A program made the position numbers and the translations under genes. From Linanthus parryae (lineage: Eukaryota > Streptophyta > Magnoliopsida > Ericales > Polemoniaceae), in contig JALGPY010000004.1 of NCBI GenBank assembly GCA_023055425.1, positions 110,277,504-110,341,503 of the forward strand: 64,000 bases of DNA, written 5' to 3'. Every line of letters begins with the position of its first letter. Positions within the stretch are counted from its first letter, which is position 1. Below, piece by piece: positions 42,467 through 53,981 of the stretch. Under the pieces are notes generated by a model. It was given only the letters and a program-made list of their open reading frames with translations. It made no database searches and had not been told where the DNA came from.

Positions 42467-42769
42467 AAATACCTCTTCGTTTCCTTTGTTTTGCTTCTTT
42501 CCCAATTCTTTTTTTTCGACCATTTATCCCTAATCCCAAAAAGAATAATAAAAATGAATCATAAAAAAAAAGTCATAAAAAATTGGAAACAAAAATATCG
42601 TGCCTGAGACATGACTAGAACTCGGGTACTAAACTATGCATAAGAGTCTCACTAACCGCTAGGGCAAGTTGGAAGATTTGAATTTCAGGGGGGGCAAAAT
42701 TCTATATATCTTCCGAATTACTCATAAAAAATTTAAAAATTATGGGTACTAATAGAAATTTTAAAATTT

Positions 42770-42806
42770 CAGGGGGGGCAATTGCCCCCCCCCCCCCCCC
42801 CCCCCC
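42770..42806. repeat. G7-CAATTG-C22 block in the hAT right end
   Basis: Seven G, then CAATTG, then 22 C give a 20-bp perfect palindrome with a long C-tail (C-run 42785-42806). A similar G-run phrase (TTTCAGGGGGGGCA) occurs about 90 bases upstream. Slippage-prone. Confidence 0.9.
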
Positions 42807-42839
42807 TTGCCCCTTAGTAGCTCCGCCCCTGTCCGTGAG

Positions 42840-43449
42840 CACTGAATATCTCTCGTGCATTTGACATCCTTGTTAACATGTTTAAGCATATTGCATTATT
42901 TCGCTTCTCCAAAATACAGATGTTGTAGTCAACCGATAAGTAGCAAATATTGCTTTTCCCTTATCAGCCGCATGGTAGCTTCTAGCATAACCATGTTTCA
43001 GCTTTACTGTATAGACGACTTGTCTTGGACTTCAATTTTTTCAGTTTTCATGCTAGTAAATTACTAGCGCCAACAGGGCACTTTTTTTTCTATAAAAATA
43101 GAATAGTCAATTTCACTTGGTTGTGGGAAAAACTGTCGCTAAGGAACAAAATGGAAAAGGCAGATATAAGATAGTACTCAACAATAGTTAAACGGGTATG
43201 GTGATTCTTACACTTCCACACCGTGGTTACACTGCTTTTTTACATGCTTGAAAAATTTGTCCATACTTGAGCACTCACATATTACTATGTGAGTTTATCC
43301 CATTTTTCAACTCTATGTCCTCTCTCATCCTTATTCAACAACTTGATATTCTCTCTACGTTAAACTTAGTCCACTGACTTCGATTTCTCAGATAATATGA
43401 TAATTTCATCCCCGCGGGTGACCACTTCATCCCGGTTTGAAATGCCTCC
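42840..43449 (+). other. Intron of copy C between hAT and copia insertions
   Basis: No exon reading is seen. The last five bases, CCTCC (43445-43449), are the left TSD of the next copia element. Confidence 0.5.
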
Positions 43450-43686
43450 TATAAGGACATGACATGCAATGCTCAACAATCTCTCCCTCAAATCATGGAG
43501 ATTATCTCTTCAGTATTGTTATTATTGTTACCATACTTATCTCCTTTGACTTATCTCATTTAATTTATATTTAATCTTTTGATTTGTATTCATCCCCTTA
43601 TTGTAATCATAGTGTAGTATAAAAGGATGATGTACTAGTGCTAATAAAAATAACATTCATTTTATTCTCTCACTCTCATCTCTTTA
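43450..43686 (+). repeat. 5' LTR of the TA...TA copia element
   Basis: 237 bp, starts TATAAGG and ends CTCTTTA. It contains TATAAAAGG (about 43618-43626), the likely core promoter. Confidence 0.93.
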
Positions 43687-43698
43687 TGGTATCAGAGC
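43687..43698 (+). other. Primer binding site (initiator tRNA-Met type)
   Basis: TGGTATCAGAGC directly follows the 5' LTR. It complements the 3' end of plant initiator tRNA-Met and is standard for copia elements. Confidence 0.92.
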
Positions 43699-43726
43699 AC
43701 TGATCCGTGCCTCTACTGCCGCCACC

Positions 43727-44794
43727 ATGTCCACCCTCTCCGACACCACCTCTTCCTCTCAACTCGCCAATACAACCGATCCCTCAAAACCCTTCACAAT
43801 CATCAACACTCATAACGTCCTAAAACTCACCTCACAAAACTACCTATCGTGGAAGCTTCAAGTCGAAGCTCTTCTCGTTGGCCACGATCTCTATGGCTAT
43901 GTCGATGGCACCCTCACGTGCCCGTCTCCCACCGTCACAAGCGATGACAAAACCTCCCCAAACCCAGCCTTCATCCATTGGAATCGCCAAGATCGTCTAC
44001 TGTTTGGTGCCCTCATCGGAACAATCTCTCCAACCCTTGTTCCTCTCATCTCTCAAGCCAAAACTTCCGCGGAGCTTTGGAACAAACTCAACAACACATT
44101 TGCCATGCCATCTCGTGGCCACATCAAGCAACTCAAAGACAAATTTAACAGAATTGTCAAAGGCACTGCTACCATCACAGATTTCATGCGATCCGTGAAA
44201 GAATGTGCCGACCACCTTGCTGTTCTTGGCAAACCGATTGAAGATGAAGACCTCATTGACAGAATTCTTGCTGGCCTTGATGACTCCTACAAGTCCGTGA
44301 TTGATTCAGTCAATGCCCGAGACACAATCATCACCTTTGAAGAACTTCATGAGAAGCTCATCAACAAAGAACTAGCCATTCTTCAATCCCAAACCCGCAC
44401 CGATCCATCCCTCCCCGCCACTGTCTTTACTGCCACATCAAGATACAACAACCGCAACACCCCTCGGCCTCCTACCCAAGGTCTACTACCCACACCAAAA
44501 CAGTCCCGCCCCTTCCTCGGCAAGTGCCAATGGTGCCGAGAACAAGGCCATGTTGTTGCCCACTGCCCCTTGTTCACTAGCCAATTCCCCTCTGCATCAC
44601 CTCCCCCTCCCCGACCACCTATAAATCACACACACCGTTCTCACATCAAACCGCAAGCCCACACGGCTCAACTCCCATCACCCCTAGCCTCTACCCCATG
44701 GCTGCTCGACAGTGGGGCTTCCCACCACGTCACCAATGATCTCAACAATCTCTCTCTCTCCATGCACCATATGATGGAAACGAAGAACTCATAG
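43727..44794 (+). pseudogene. Copia gag and start of protease
   Basis: ATG at 43727 (MSTLSDTTSSS). The gag body (about 30-220) has NYLSWKLQVEALLVGHDLYG and FMRSVKECADHLAVLG; the zinc knuckle is CQWCREQGHVVAHC near 265. The retropepsin begins WLLDSGASHHVTNDLNN near 325. The frame fails at a CT-repeat (TCTCTCTCTCC, about 44750-44762), consistent with slippage of a dinucleotide. Beyond it the correct frame continues with the rest of the protease. Confidence 0.9.
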
Positions 44795-45800
44795 TTGGTG
44801 ATGGTAAGGGTCTTCCTATAACCCACTTTGGCTCTTGCTCTATATCTTCTCTCACACTTAAAAATGTTTTAGTTGTTCCTTCCATATCTAAAAATATCAT
44901 CTCTCTCTCTCAACTATGTGCTGACAATAATATCTCAATCTCCTTTGTCTCCAATTCCTTTCTTTTGAAGGACCTTTCAACGGGGAAAGTGCTATTTCAA
45001 GGGACTCCTAATCAGGGTATCTATGAGCTCCTGCCTCCCTCTCCTCAAGTCCACACGAGTAGCACTTCCTCTCTAGCATGGCACCATCGGTTGGGACATC
45101 CCTCCCAGAATATTTTCAAGCTTCTAGCAACTCGAAATAATCTTAGTGTTTCCTCTATTTCTACTCTAGACTGTAATTCTTGTGCCTGCAATAAAGGTCA
45201 TAAACTTCCGTTCTCTACCTCCTCCATAAAGTCTAACGCTCCTCTTGAATATGTGTACACTGATCTATGGACTTCTCCAATCTACTCTCATGACAACTTC
45301 AAATACTATTTGATTTTTGTCGACCACTACTCCAAATACATATGGTTCTACAATTTGAAGCAAAAATCGGACACTAAATCTGTTTTCGTTCGCTTCAAAG
45401 CTTTAGTCGAAAAATACTTCCAACTCCCCCTTAAAACCCTCTATTCCGATAACGGTACTGAATACTTAGCCTTACAAAACTTCCTCACTATTGATGGCAC
45501 TTCCCATCTCACAACTCCTCCTCATACCCCCCAACACAACGGTTATTCCGAACGCCGTCACCGACATATTGTTGAGACCTTTCTCTCTCTCCTATCCCAC
45601 GCCAATATGCCCCTTCAATATTGGTCGCATGCTGCTTCCACTGCTGCCTATTTAATCAATCGTCTTCCTACTCCCACTCTCAACAACGTTTCCCCCTTCT
45701 TCAAACTCTTTGGTCACCAACCCAACTATACTAAACTCGTAGTTTCGGCTGCCTTTGCTACCCATGGCTTAAACCATATGCTTCCCACAAACTAGACTCA
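44795..45800 (+). pseudogene. Copia protease end and integrase
   Basis: After the CT-repeat shift the frame carries the protease end (VGDGKGLPITHFGSCS) and the pre-integrase HRLGHPSQNIFKLL. The integrase has a C-x2-C (CNSCAC), the core YTDLWTSP, LYSDNGTEY and the Glu in HNGYSERRHRHIV. Another one-base loss near 45742 shifts the frame just before the conserved FGC...PWLKPY block. The catalytic residues are present but are not read in one frame with gag or RT. Confidence 0.88.
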
Positions 45801-47813
45801 AAATCTATTCCATGTGTCTTCATCGGCTACTCTCCCACACAAAGTGCCTACTACTGCCTCGACCCTACCACTTCACGCATCTATGTCTCTCGCCACGTCC
45901 AATTCAATGAAACTACATTCCCTTTTTCCATGTTACAATCCACACATGTCAATCCTCCTGATCTTATCAATCAATGGGCTCCCCTCTCTCTCTCCACCAT
46001 ACTCTCTCCTACCCCGCAGCCCTTACCATTCGAACACCACTCCAAACAACCACCCCCATCTCCACCCACCACGGTTACTTCTCCACCTTCATCACCTAAT
46101 CTCGCCGAAACCATCTCCCAGCCCTCTCCACCTCCACTACCCGCTTCCACCACAACACACCCAACCCCATCAACCTCCCGAATTGTCACACGCCTCCAAA
46201 GTGGCATTCGAAAACCCATCTCCAAACTCAATCTCAATACCGAAGTTCATGAAACAACCCTACCCAAAAATATCACCCAAGCTCTCAAAAGCACTACTTG
46301 GCGCAAAGCCATGGAAGCCGAACTACATGCTCTTCACAAAAACAAAACTTGGTCCCTTGTACCATCCAATCCCTCTCAAAATGTTGTCGGTTGCAAATGG
46401 GTATTTCGTATAAAGAGAGATAAAGATGGCAGCATCACCCAACACAAAGCACGCTTCGTGGCCAAAGGTTTCACTCAACGTGTTGGGGTTGATTATGGAG
46501 AAAAATTTATCCCCGTAATCAAACCAACAACGGCGCGTCTTGTCCTCTCCCTTGCGGTTGCTCACGGTTGGCCGTTGCGTCAACTTGACATCAACAACGC
46601 CTTTCTCCAAGGCTCTCTCACCGAAGATGTCTACATAATCCAACCACCAGGTTTTGTTGACCCCAAATATCCTACTCATGTGTGTAAGCTCAACAAAGCT
46701 CTCTACGGTTTAAAACAAGCTCCTAGAGCTTGGTACACCGAACTCAGCAACCACCTTCTCCATCTTGGTTTTCGTAACGCTGTCTCTGACTCTTCTCTCT
46801 TTACACTCTTCGTTAATGGGATCACCACATACTTACTTGTCTATGTTGATGACATTATCATCACCTCTAGTAACCCATCCTTCCTTGACACTCTCATCAC
46901 CACTCTATCCTCCCGGTTCTCTCTAAAAGACTTGGGCAACCTCTCTTATTTCTTGGGAGTGGAAGTGCAACCACAACCCAATGGGCTATTTCTTAGTCAA
47001 ACACACTACATTCAAGACCTCCTAACCAAAGCAAACATGGAAAACTCTAAACCCGCACCCACACCCCTTGCGGTTCATCCCCCCCTAACCAGCGCCGGCA
47101 CGCCACTCCTCGACCCATCCCACTATCGCACCTTAATCGGTGGCCTTCAATACCTCAGCCTCACCCGCCCTGATATCGCCTTCTCTGTTAACAAACTCGC
47201 CCAATATATGCACTCCCCCACCCATGCTCACATGCAATCTCTCCACCGTCTTCTACGGTATCTCAATGGTACCTTCACCATGGGCCTAACAATTCACAAA
47301 AATACCCCCCTAAACCTACATGCCTTCTCGGATGCCGACTGGGCCCGCGACACGGATGACTTCATATCAACTACGGCTTATATTGTCTATCTTGGTCGGA
47401 CACCCATATCTTGGTCCTCAAAGAAACAAAAGACCCGCGCGCGATCCTCTACTGAAGCCGAGTACAGAGCTGTTGCCGCTGCCTCTGTCGAAATCTTGTG
47501 GATACAAAATCTTCTCCATGAGCTTCGTCATCCTCTGTCCTCTGCTCCGGTCATCTACTGTGATAATGCAGGAGCTACGTATGTATGCGCAAACCCAATG
47601 TTTCATTCCCGCATGAACCACCTAGCCCTTGACTATCACTTCGTACGCGAAAATGTGCAAGCCGGCAAACTTCGTGTTGCCTACATCTCAAGCAACGACC
47701 AACTCGCTGATGCTCTCACGAAGCCTTTACCGCGAGGACCATTCACTACTATCATCAACAAAATCGGCCTTCATTCATGGCAGCCCGTTTTGAGGGGGCG
47801 TATAAGGACATGA
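45742..47813 (+). pseudogene. Copia reverse transcriptase and RNase H
   Basis: This is a long open frame. The proline-rich linker (HHSKQPPPSPPTT) precedes the reverse transcriptase (VVGCKWVFRIKRDKDGS, ARFVAKGFTQRVGVDYGEKF, QLDINNAFLQG, LYGLKQAPRAWY, catalytic VYVDDIIITS). RNase H follows (AFSDADWARDTDDFISTTAY, SSTEAEYRAVAAA, YCDNAGATYV, DALTKPLPRG). The domain itself is intact; the copy is defective because of the upstream frame breaks. Confidence 0.92.
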
Positions 47814-48037
47814 CATGCAATGCCCAACAATCTCTCCCTCAAATCATGGAGATTATCTCTTCAGTATTGTTATTATTGTTACCATACTTATCTCCTTTGA
47901 CTTATCTCATTTAATTTGTATTTATTCTTTTGATTTGTATTCATCCCCTTATTGTAATCATAGTGTAGTATAAAAGGATGATGTACTAGTGCTAATAAAA
48001 ATAACATTCATTTTATTCTCTCACTCTCATCTCTTTA
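47801..48037 (+). repeat. 3' LTR of the TA...TA copia element
   Basis: 237 bp, same ends as the 5' LTR; differs at three positions by eye. It is followed by the TSD CCTCC (48038-48042). Confidence 0.93.
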
Positions 48038-48326
48038 CCTCCAGAGTCCAGACTCAAATGAAGTAAGATCATATCATGCTTTCTGGAAGTTTTCAAACTT
48101 AACTTACTGATTCAGACAATAAACTGGGGGAGGATTACGGGGATTTAGTGTTTCGCTAGAGTGACAAATCAATGAACTTAACTTGATGATATACGCAAAA
48201 TTATCAATGTACTTTAACCTTGTTAATTAGTGCTGCTAAGTGGGGTTCAGGATCATCAGTCTTGTTAGCAAAATGTGTTTTGTTACGCGCTATTGCTCGT
48301 TTCTATGTGTCTCAACCATGCGCTAG

Positions 48327-49167
48327 ATACTGAAGATGCATTTAGAGAAAAAACAACTGGAGTTAGCGAAGCAGTTGCCGGTGAAATGCTTAGCCAGAAT
48401 TCTGAGGATCTACCTCTATTGATGTTGTTTGGCGGAAAGAAGCCTCGGTCAACTGCACAAGACTCAGGTAAATTTGCAGCAATGTTTATTTTCTTGTGCT
48501 TTAGACAGAAAATTATGGTTAATTGTTCTACGATCATGTTAGGTATTGCTGTTGACAAGGCCATCATCAAACCATGCTCTATCATAAACGGTAGACATGA
48601 AGAAAATGCAACAAAATCTCCTGCAATTGCTTCCGAGGGTCTCACTGGTTCAGAGAAAGATGAGAACTTACCTTTCACGAAATGTTTTCCACTCTGGAAA
48701 ACCCTTGAAAGTATGGACATATTCCAAAATATTCCTCAGAAACCACATTTTAAGCCATTGTTGGCAACCAAGGAATCTAACCGTGAAGGCATAGTTATAG
48801 CTCACATGGTCACCTTTGCAAATATCGCAGAGTCTGCATCGAAGTTTCAAATAGATGATGACCTCAAAAACACCATAGAAGGTCATCTAGAGACACTTTC
48901 CGACTTGGAAGCTCATGGGTTCATGGTTGACCCAATAAGAGACCGTCTAAAACAGTTACTGTTGAAGAAAGAAGAGAAAGGTAAGCTTGTAGGCCGATTA
49001 CAAGAAGTCCGTGCGGAGCTCGAAGTGCGTACTCTTGAGAGTAGCGAAATCGATCAAGAGGTTCAGGAGCTAGATAAGAAGATTGAGGAGCTGCAAGCAA
49101 AGCTCAATTCAACGAAATCAGCAGCTGGGAAGATTAATTGTGATATTGCTGCTATGGAGTCAGAGTT
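48327..49167 (+). pseudogene. DUF724 exons of copy C
   Basis: One exon at about 48330-48468 (FREKTTGVSEAVAGEM, EDLPLLMLFGGKK) and a GT-AG intron of about 74-75 bases (48469-48542) that happens to stay in frame. The DUF724 exon follows: LPFTKCFPLWKTLESMDIFQ, PQKPHFKPL, IVIAHMVTFANIAE, then a coiled coil (about 48960-49160; KKEEKGKLVGRLQEVRAEL, EVQELDKKIEELQAKL). The frame is open up to the insertion of the minus-strand copia at 49168, which cuts the codon after ESEF. DUF724 proteins are plant nuclear proteins of poorly known role. Confidence 0.85.
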
Positions 49168-49636
49168 TGAAGGGCAGGAAGGATCTAACACATTTAGATC
49201 TACAACATGAATTAAAGCGGAATATTCATGTGTTTACCTTGTCTTCCTAAGCTCCTTAATGCAGCGGATGATCGTTTGTTGTTTGCTTTCACGCGCCTCC
49301 TCTTTGATCTTGCTCCCACCAATCGAGTGTGAATCTCGAGGACGAACACTGATTTCCACACCACGTTCCACCTCCTTGGATGAAGTTGGAGAGAGACTAG
49401 GGTTCTCTACAACTAGTATGAATCTAGACAGAATAACTTTATTCTCTAGAATAGCCAATATAATATGTAGGAGGCTGCCTCCTTATATAGGCAAAACTTC
49501 TCCTAAGTTTGCACATAAACCTCTAGGGTTTGAGCCTTAGCTACTAACCCCTCTAGTTTGTGCATTAGTGCAACTAACCCCATAAGGTTATGATAATTGC
49601 ATTGGGCACCCCACATGGGCGCACCAATTGCTAACA
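49168..49636 (-). repeat. 3' LTR of the minus-strand copia
   Basis: 469 bp. On minus it begins TGTTAGCAATTGGTGC and ends CTGCCCTTCA. It contains a TATA box (CTATATAAGG on minus, about 49473-49482). Confidence 0.95.
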
Positions 49637-50905
49637 TCTCCCACTCGCACAGTGGGGTTGCACAATTCATCTAGTCTCCATCAATCTCCAACTTTCTATC
49701 ATCTACAAAAGAGTATTGTGTGGCCGTGGCGTGTGACCGGTGAGAGTACCTGCATTTCGGGAGATCCGTACACCAAACTCGTATAGCCAGCATGGGAAGG
49801 CACCCTCTCGGGAGATCCACATACCAAACTCGTATAGCCAGCGCAGGAAGGCACCCTTAAAACATAAAACAGTGATAATGCTCTCCGTAACTCTCGTATT
49901 CCCCAGATTCCTCCGATTGTCATCTCGTGGATCATGAGCACCTGCCTTGTCCCGAAGGCCATGCTCCAATGAGTCCACATCTCCTTTATATTTTCATATC
50001 CTACATGATCCCATAAGATCTTGCAGGTGGGCCCAATGAAGATAATAAAGAGCGATGCAAAGAGAATCTTTCCTTACATACATGTGTCACTCAGATTCGG
50101 CTCAGCTGCTTTCCTAGCAGTGTCCGGAAGGCCGAATCATCCATAGCCGTAAGGTGTCACGCCAAAGTAGCACCACCGACCCGTCTCCTCATGACACAAA
50201 CGTAAGTACAAAGGGTATACAGTGTCAATCATCTTTCTATGATCGACGAGGCTCACACGATGAGGAATCCCAGGGACTAATTCTACTCATCACCTCATGG
50301 TCACTCATAAGCGCGCGTTATTCAGAGGGGAATATGCGCCATAGTGTTTAGACTCTGAATAGAGCGCATGTCTTATCCTTGCAAAGGACCACTATGCAGA
50401 TGTCTATCCGGTAGCCCTTATGGCCACCAGCCCGAGTGCTGCGACGTCACACTATTGTGAACAATTATCAGCTCTCGCATCTAGCTTTCTCTTCTACACA
50501 GACTATACATGGTTCGGGGTAATAACCATGTTCGATTGGCCATAACCAACCTCACCTTGGAACTTATTTCCAATGCGACAATTGAATCCGTCTGACAGGC
50601 TCCTAGCTCTACTGATAGACATCTAGCTCTTATCATAGGCCATATGCTCGTATGATAGGCATCTCTTATCATATCGCAGGCTTTCAGCGCTTATCGGGAT
50701 TCTGTCTCATCTTCCGCCACACCCAGACATATCCAGGATATTGCGAAGGCGGTTGCTCGTGTGAGTGAGCCAACCTAGTGTCTGCGTGACATGCTCTAAG
50801 CTAGTACAGGAAATGTAACATATCATACACGTATCAAAAAACATGCAGCATAACTAACAAATCCATTCCTAATATCCAATCAATCAATGTCTCAAAAACG
50901 TCTAG
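49637..50905 (-). other. Copia 3' non-coding region
   Basis: About 1.27 kb lie between the pol stop and the 3' LTR. It begins (minus, next to the LTR) with the purine tract GTGGGAGAT and contains two close copies of GGGAGATCC...CCAAACTCGTATAGCCAGC (about 49758-49795 and 49808-49845). No ORF is supported. A long 3' region is common in some copia lineages. Confidence 0.65.
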
Positions 50906-53536
50906 TCAGTCTGACACGTAGCTCCATTTGCCTAACCCTATACTCCTAGTATGACCAACAAAAGTAGCCTTAAGAAGAGGCTTGGTCATTGGATCAGCTA
51001 ACATCTGATTCGTAGGAATATGCTCTAGAGTGATATCTCCCTTAGCTACTACTTCCCTAATGAAGTGGTACTTTATCTCAATATGTTTGGCCTTGCTGTG
51101 GTATTTCAGATCTTTAGCACAAGCTATGACCGACATACTATCACAACGAAGCGTTACTGTTCTTGGTTCGTCAACCGCTCCTAAGCTGACCAGAAATCTC
51201 TTCAGCCAAACACTCTCCTGCGCTGCCGCGGAGCAGGCAACGTATTCAGCTGCCATGGTTGATAAGGCAGTGCAAGTCTGCTTGCTACTGTGCCATGTGA
51301 TGGCTCCTCCACCCAGCATGAAGACGTAGCCTGAGGTCGATTTACGTGCGTCTAGGTTCCCACCCCAGTCAGCATCACTGTAGCCAATGAGCCTTAGCTC
51401 AGAGCCTCGGTAGCTTAACACGTAATCCTTAGTACCTTTGAGATATCGGAGAATCCTCTTAATAGCCTTCCAGTGTCCAACACCGGGATCAGACTGATAT
51501 CTGCTAACTAAACCGACAGCATGACAAATGTCGGGCCTTGTACACATCATTGTGTACATTAAACTTCCGACAGCACTTGCATAGGGCACTTTGGCCATCT
51601 GGTCTCTCTCGTGTTGGGTCTTGGGACACATTTCAAGGCTGAGTTTCTCGCCATGTGCAATGGGAGTCTCGAATGGCTTAGAGTCCATCATCTGGAACCG
51701 TTCAAGTATCTTCTTGATGTATGTCTCTTGAGACAAGCCAAGAAGCCTCTTAGAGCGGTTCCTTAGGATCTTTATCCCAAGGATGTAACTCGCTTCTCCA
51801 ATATCCTTCATTGAAAAACGAGAGGATAACCACCCTTTGGTAGTTCCGAGCATTCCTTTATCATTGCTGGCTAGTAGTATGTCATCTACATATAATGACA
51901 GTATCATGAACTTCTTTCCGGAACGTCTGACATACACACAGTGGTCCTCATCAACCATTGTGAAGCCATATGCTACAATGTCTTGATGGAATTTTAAATA
52001 CCACTGTCTTGAGGATTGCTTCAGTCCATATATGGACTTAATCAGTTTGCACACTTTGTGCTCTTGACCTTTCTCCTCAAAACCTTCCGGTTGAGCCATA
52101 TAGATCTCCTCATCTAGTTCTCCATTGAGAAATGCAGTCTTAACATCCATTTGATGTAGTTCCAAGTCCATGCTAGCCACTATTGCAAGTATGAGGCGAA
52201 TGGAGGCAATTCTCACAACCGGTGAGAACGTCTCCTCGTAATCCACACACTGTTGTTGGGTGTAGCCTTTCGCCACTAGCCGGGCCTTATGCCTCTCAAC
52301 GCTTCCGTCTGCCTTCCTTTTGACTTTGAAAACCCATTTGTTTCCAATGGCCCTATGCCCAGGAGGCAAGTCAACTAAATCCCAAACATGATTGGTTTTC
52401 ATTGACTCCAGTTCTTCTTGTAAAACAATGTTCCATTCTTTCTTGTCAGGGGATGAGAGAGCCTCGGACAATGTCTTAGGTTCATCATCTTCTTGCGTGG
52501 TGACCATCATGGCCTCCCCTTCGATGTCAAATCGTCGACGGGGTACGCTCCCACGAGCGCTCCTACGCAAAGAGGGTTCTTCTTCAGCTTCATCATCATA
52601 TATGATGGGCTGCTCACTAGGCAAGTCACTCCCACTGTTCTGAAGATCCATAGGGACTGTTCCCTGTAGGTCTGTAGAGAACTGAGAGTCATCCAGTGGT
52701 TCCTCCTCTTCGTAGAGAATACCATCTCCACGTGCTTCTCCCTGACTGGGAAAATCTCTCTTGAGAAATTCTACATCTCGCGATTCCATCTCTGTTAAAC
52801 TACCATCCGGATGTTGCGCTATGAATACATAACCCTTGGAGTGCTCAGAGTACCGTATGAAGATGCACTTCTTTCCTCTAGCACCCAATTTCCCATGGAC
52901 ATGGGAGACGTTACGTACATAGGCGGCCGACCCCCATGGCCTAAGGTGACCCAATTCGGGTTGCCTTTTGGTCCACATCTCGTAAGGGGTTGTGGTTACA
53001 GACTTGGTGGGCACACGGTTCAGTATGTATGTGGCAGTCATCAATGCATCTCCCCAATAGGAGATAGGCAGATTCGCATTTGCCATCATACTACGAACCA
53101 TCTCTAACAGTGTTCTATTCCTTCTTTCCGCTACACCATTTTGCTGCGGTGTGAAGGGAATAGTCAACTGCCTCACTATTCCTTTAGTCTCACAGAGCTC
53201 TTTGAATTGCTCATATAGATATTCACGCACTCGATCTGTCCTAAGAGCCTTAACTCTTTTGTCCAGTTGGTTCTCTACCTCTTGTAGAAATTTTCTGAAG
53301 CACCCTAGCGCTTCAGATTTATGTGCCATCAAATACACATAACCAAAACGAGTGTGATCATCTATGAATGTGATGAAATAGCGAGCACCATGTCTAGCTC
53401 TAACATTTAATGGACCACAAACATCAGAATGAATAAGTTGTAAAGGCTCAGTAGCCCTTACTGCTTTACCGAACGGTTTGCGTTTAGCTTTTCCTGCAAG
53501 ACAAGACTCACATACAGGTAATGATATCTTGGGCAT
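50906..53536 (-). pseudogene. Copia integrase, reverse transcriptase and RNase H
   Basis: An 876-codon frame without a start of its own. The integrase has the zinc region end CESCLAGKAK, core HSDVCGPL, LRTDRVREY and the Glu in NGVAERRNRTL. The usual DRGREY is DRVREY here, a Gly-to-Val change beside the second catalytic Asp. The RT has AIGNKWVFKVKRKADGS, ARLVAKGYTQQ, MDVKTAFLNGELDEEIYM, YGLKQSSRQWY and YVDDILLAS. RNase H has GYSDADWGGNLDARKSTSGY, AAEYVACSAA and ADPMTKPL. A one-base insertion near 53530 separates it from the upstream part. Confidence 0.93.
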
Positions 53537-53960
53537 ATCTCCAAGCCTTGGCCAGCCTGTTCATCCTGTCCTGTCCTATATGTCCCAATCTAGCATGCCA
53601 TCTAGTGGCATCATCATCACTAGAAGTTGTAATATATGAACGAGAATCATAAACATCATCAATGCTAGAACCAACAATGTCTAAATAAAATAAACCACGA
53701 GAAATATAACCAGTACCAAAACATGAGTTGCCAACAAACAGTTTGGCAAAACCACCCTCAAAAACAAGTCTAAAATCCAAATCCAAAAGTCTAGAAACGG
53801 AAATCAAAGTTCTTGCGTGCACTATGAGCGTATAAGACGTCATGTAGGATGAGCTCCAGCTTCATCTTCATGTGCATCCTTCTACTGCCCGTTTGTCATT
53901 CCCAATAATCCGTGCACGCGCCTCAATCACATGCTCAGGCGTCCTTTTGCACCTGAATCC
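53508..53960 (-). pseudogene. Copia protease remnant and pre-integrase region
   Basis: A WVLDSGA motif (about 53935-53960) marks the retropepsin active site. The text that should follow is replaced or deleted, and the reading resumes with RTLISVSRLLDLDFRLVFEGG, the protease-to-integrase linker, and then ARLGHIGQDRMNRLAKA. The protease is therefore missing its central part. It is in another frame than gag and than the integrase. Confidence 0.8.
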
Positions 53961-53981
53961 AATACCCACTCATTAGCGGAA

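Larger units (their letters stand above)
35880..42831. mobile_element. Non-autonomous hAT element, TSD TCCGTGAG, containing a LINE
   Basis: The ends are short inverted repeats, CAGTGGCGGAGC at 35880 and (reverse complement) CAGGGGCGGAGC at 42831. The 8-bp duplication TCCGTGAG lies at 35872-35879 and 42832-42839; 8 bp is the hAT TSD length. Without the inserted LINE the element is about 1.1 kb and has no transposase. The left interior has tandem AAAGTCAAAAGTC repeats (35928-35998), a duplicated CATGTTCATCAATTGACAAC phrase, and a GC-rich stretch (36390-36600). The right interior has a 22-base C-run. It sits in an intron of copy C. Confidence 0.88.
43450..48037 (+). mobile_element. Ty1/copia element with TA...TA LTR ends, TSD CCTCC
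   Basis: Two 237-bp LTRs (43450-43686, 47801-48037) start TATAAGGACATG and end CATCTCTTTA. They differ at three positions by eye. The flanks are CCTCC on both sides. The primer site TGGTATCAGAGC follows the 5' LTR directly, and a purine tract (TGAGGGGGCG) precedes the 3' LTR. The 4.6-kb size, short LTRs and gag wording fit the Ale/Retrofit group. The gag-pol frame is broken at two places, so the copy is defective. Confidence 0.95.

Noticed and set aside
48275..49210. Reading 48275-49210 as one continuous 311-aa protein
   Set aside because: It includes an in-frame intron (about 48469-48542) and ends in copia LTR sequence; the 5' piece before about 48327 is intron.
49259..49540. A 93-codon ORF found identically at 49259 and 56687
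   Set aside because: Both copies lie inside the two LTRs of one copia element; it is LTR sequence, not a duplicated gene.
50154..50672. Short ORFs in the copia 3' non-coding region
   Set aside because: No shared motif with known proteins and no consistent ATG start; part of the element's untranslated 3' region.
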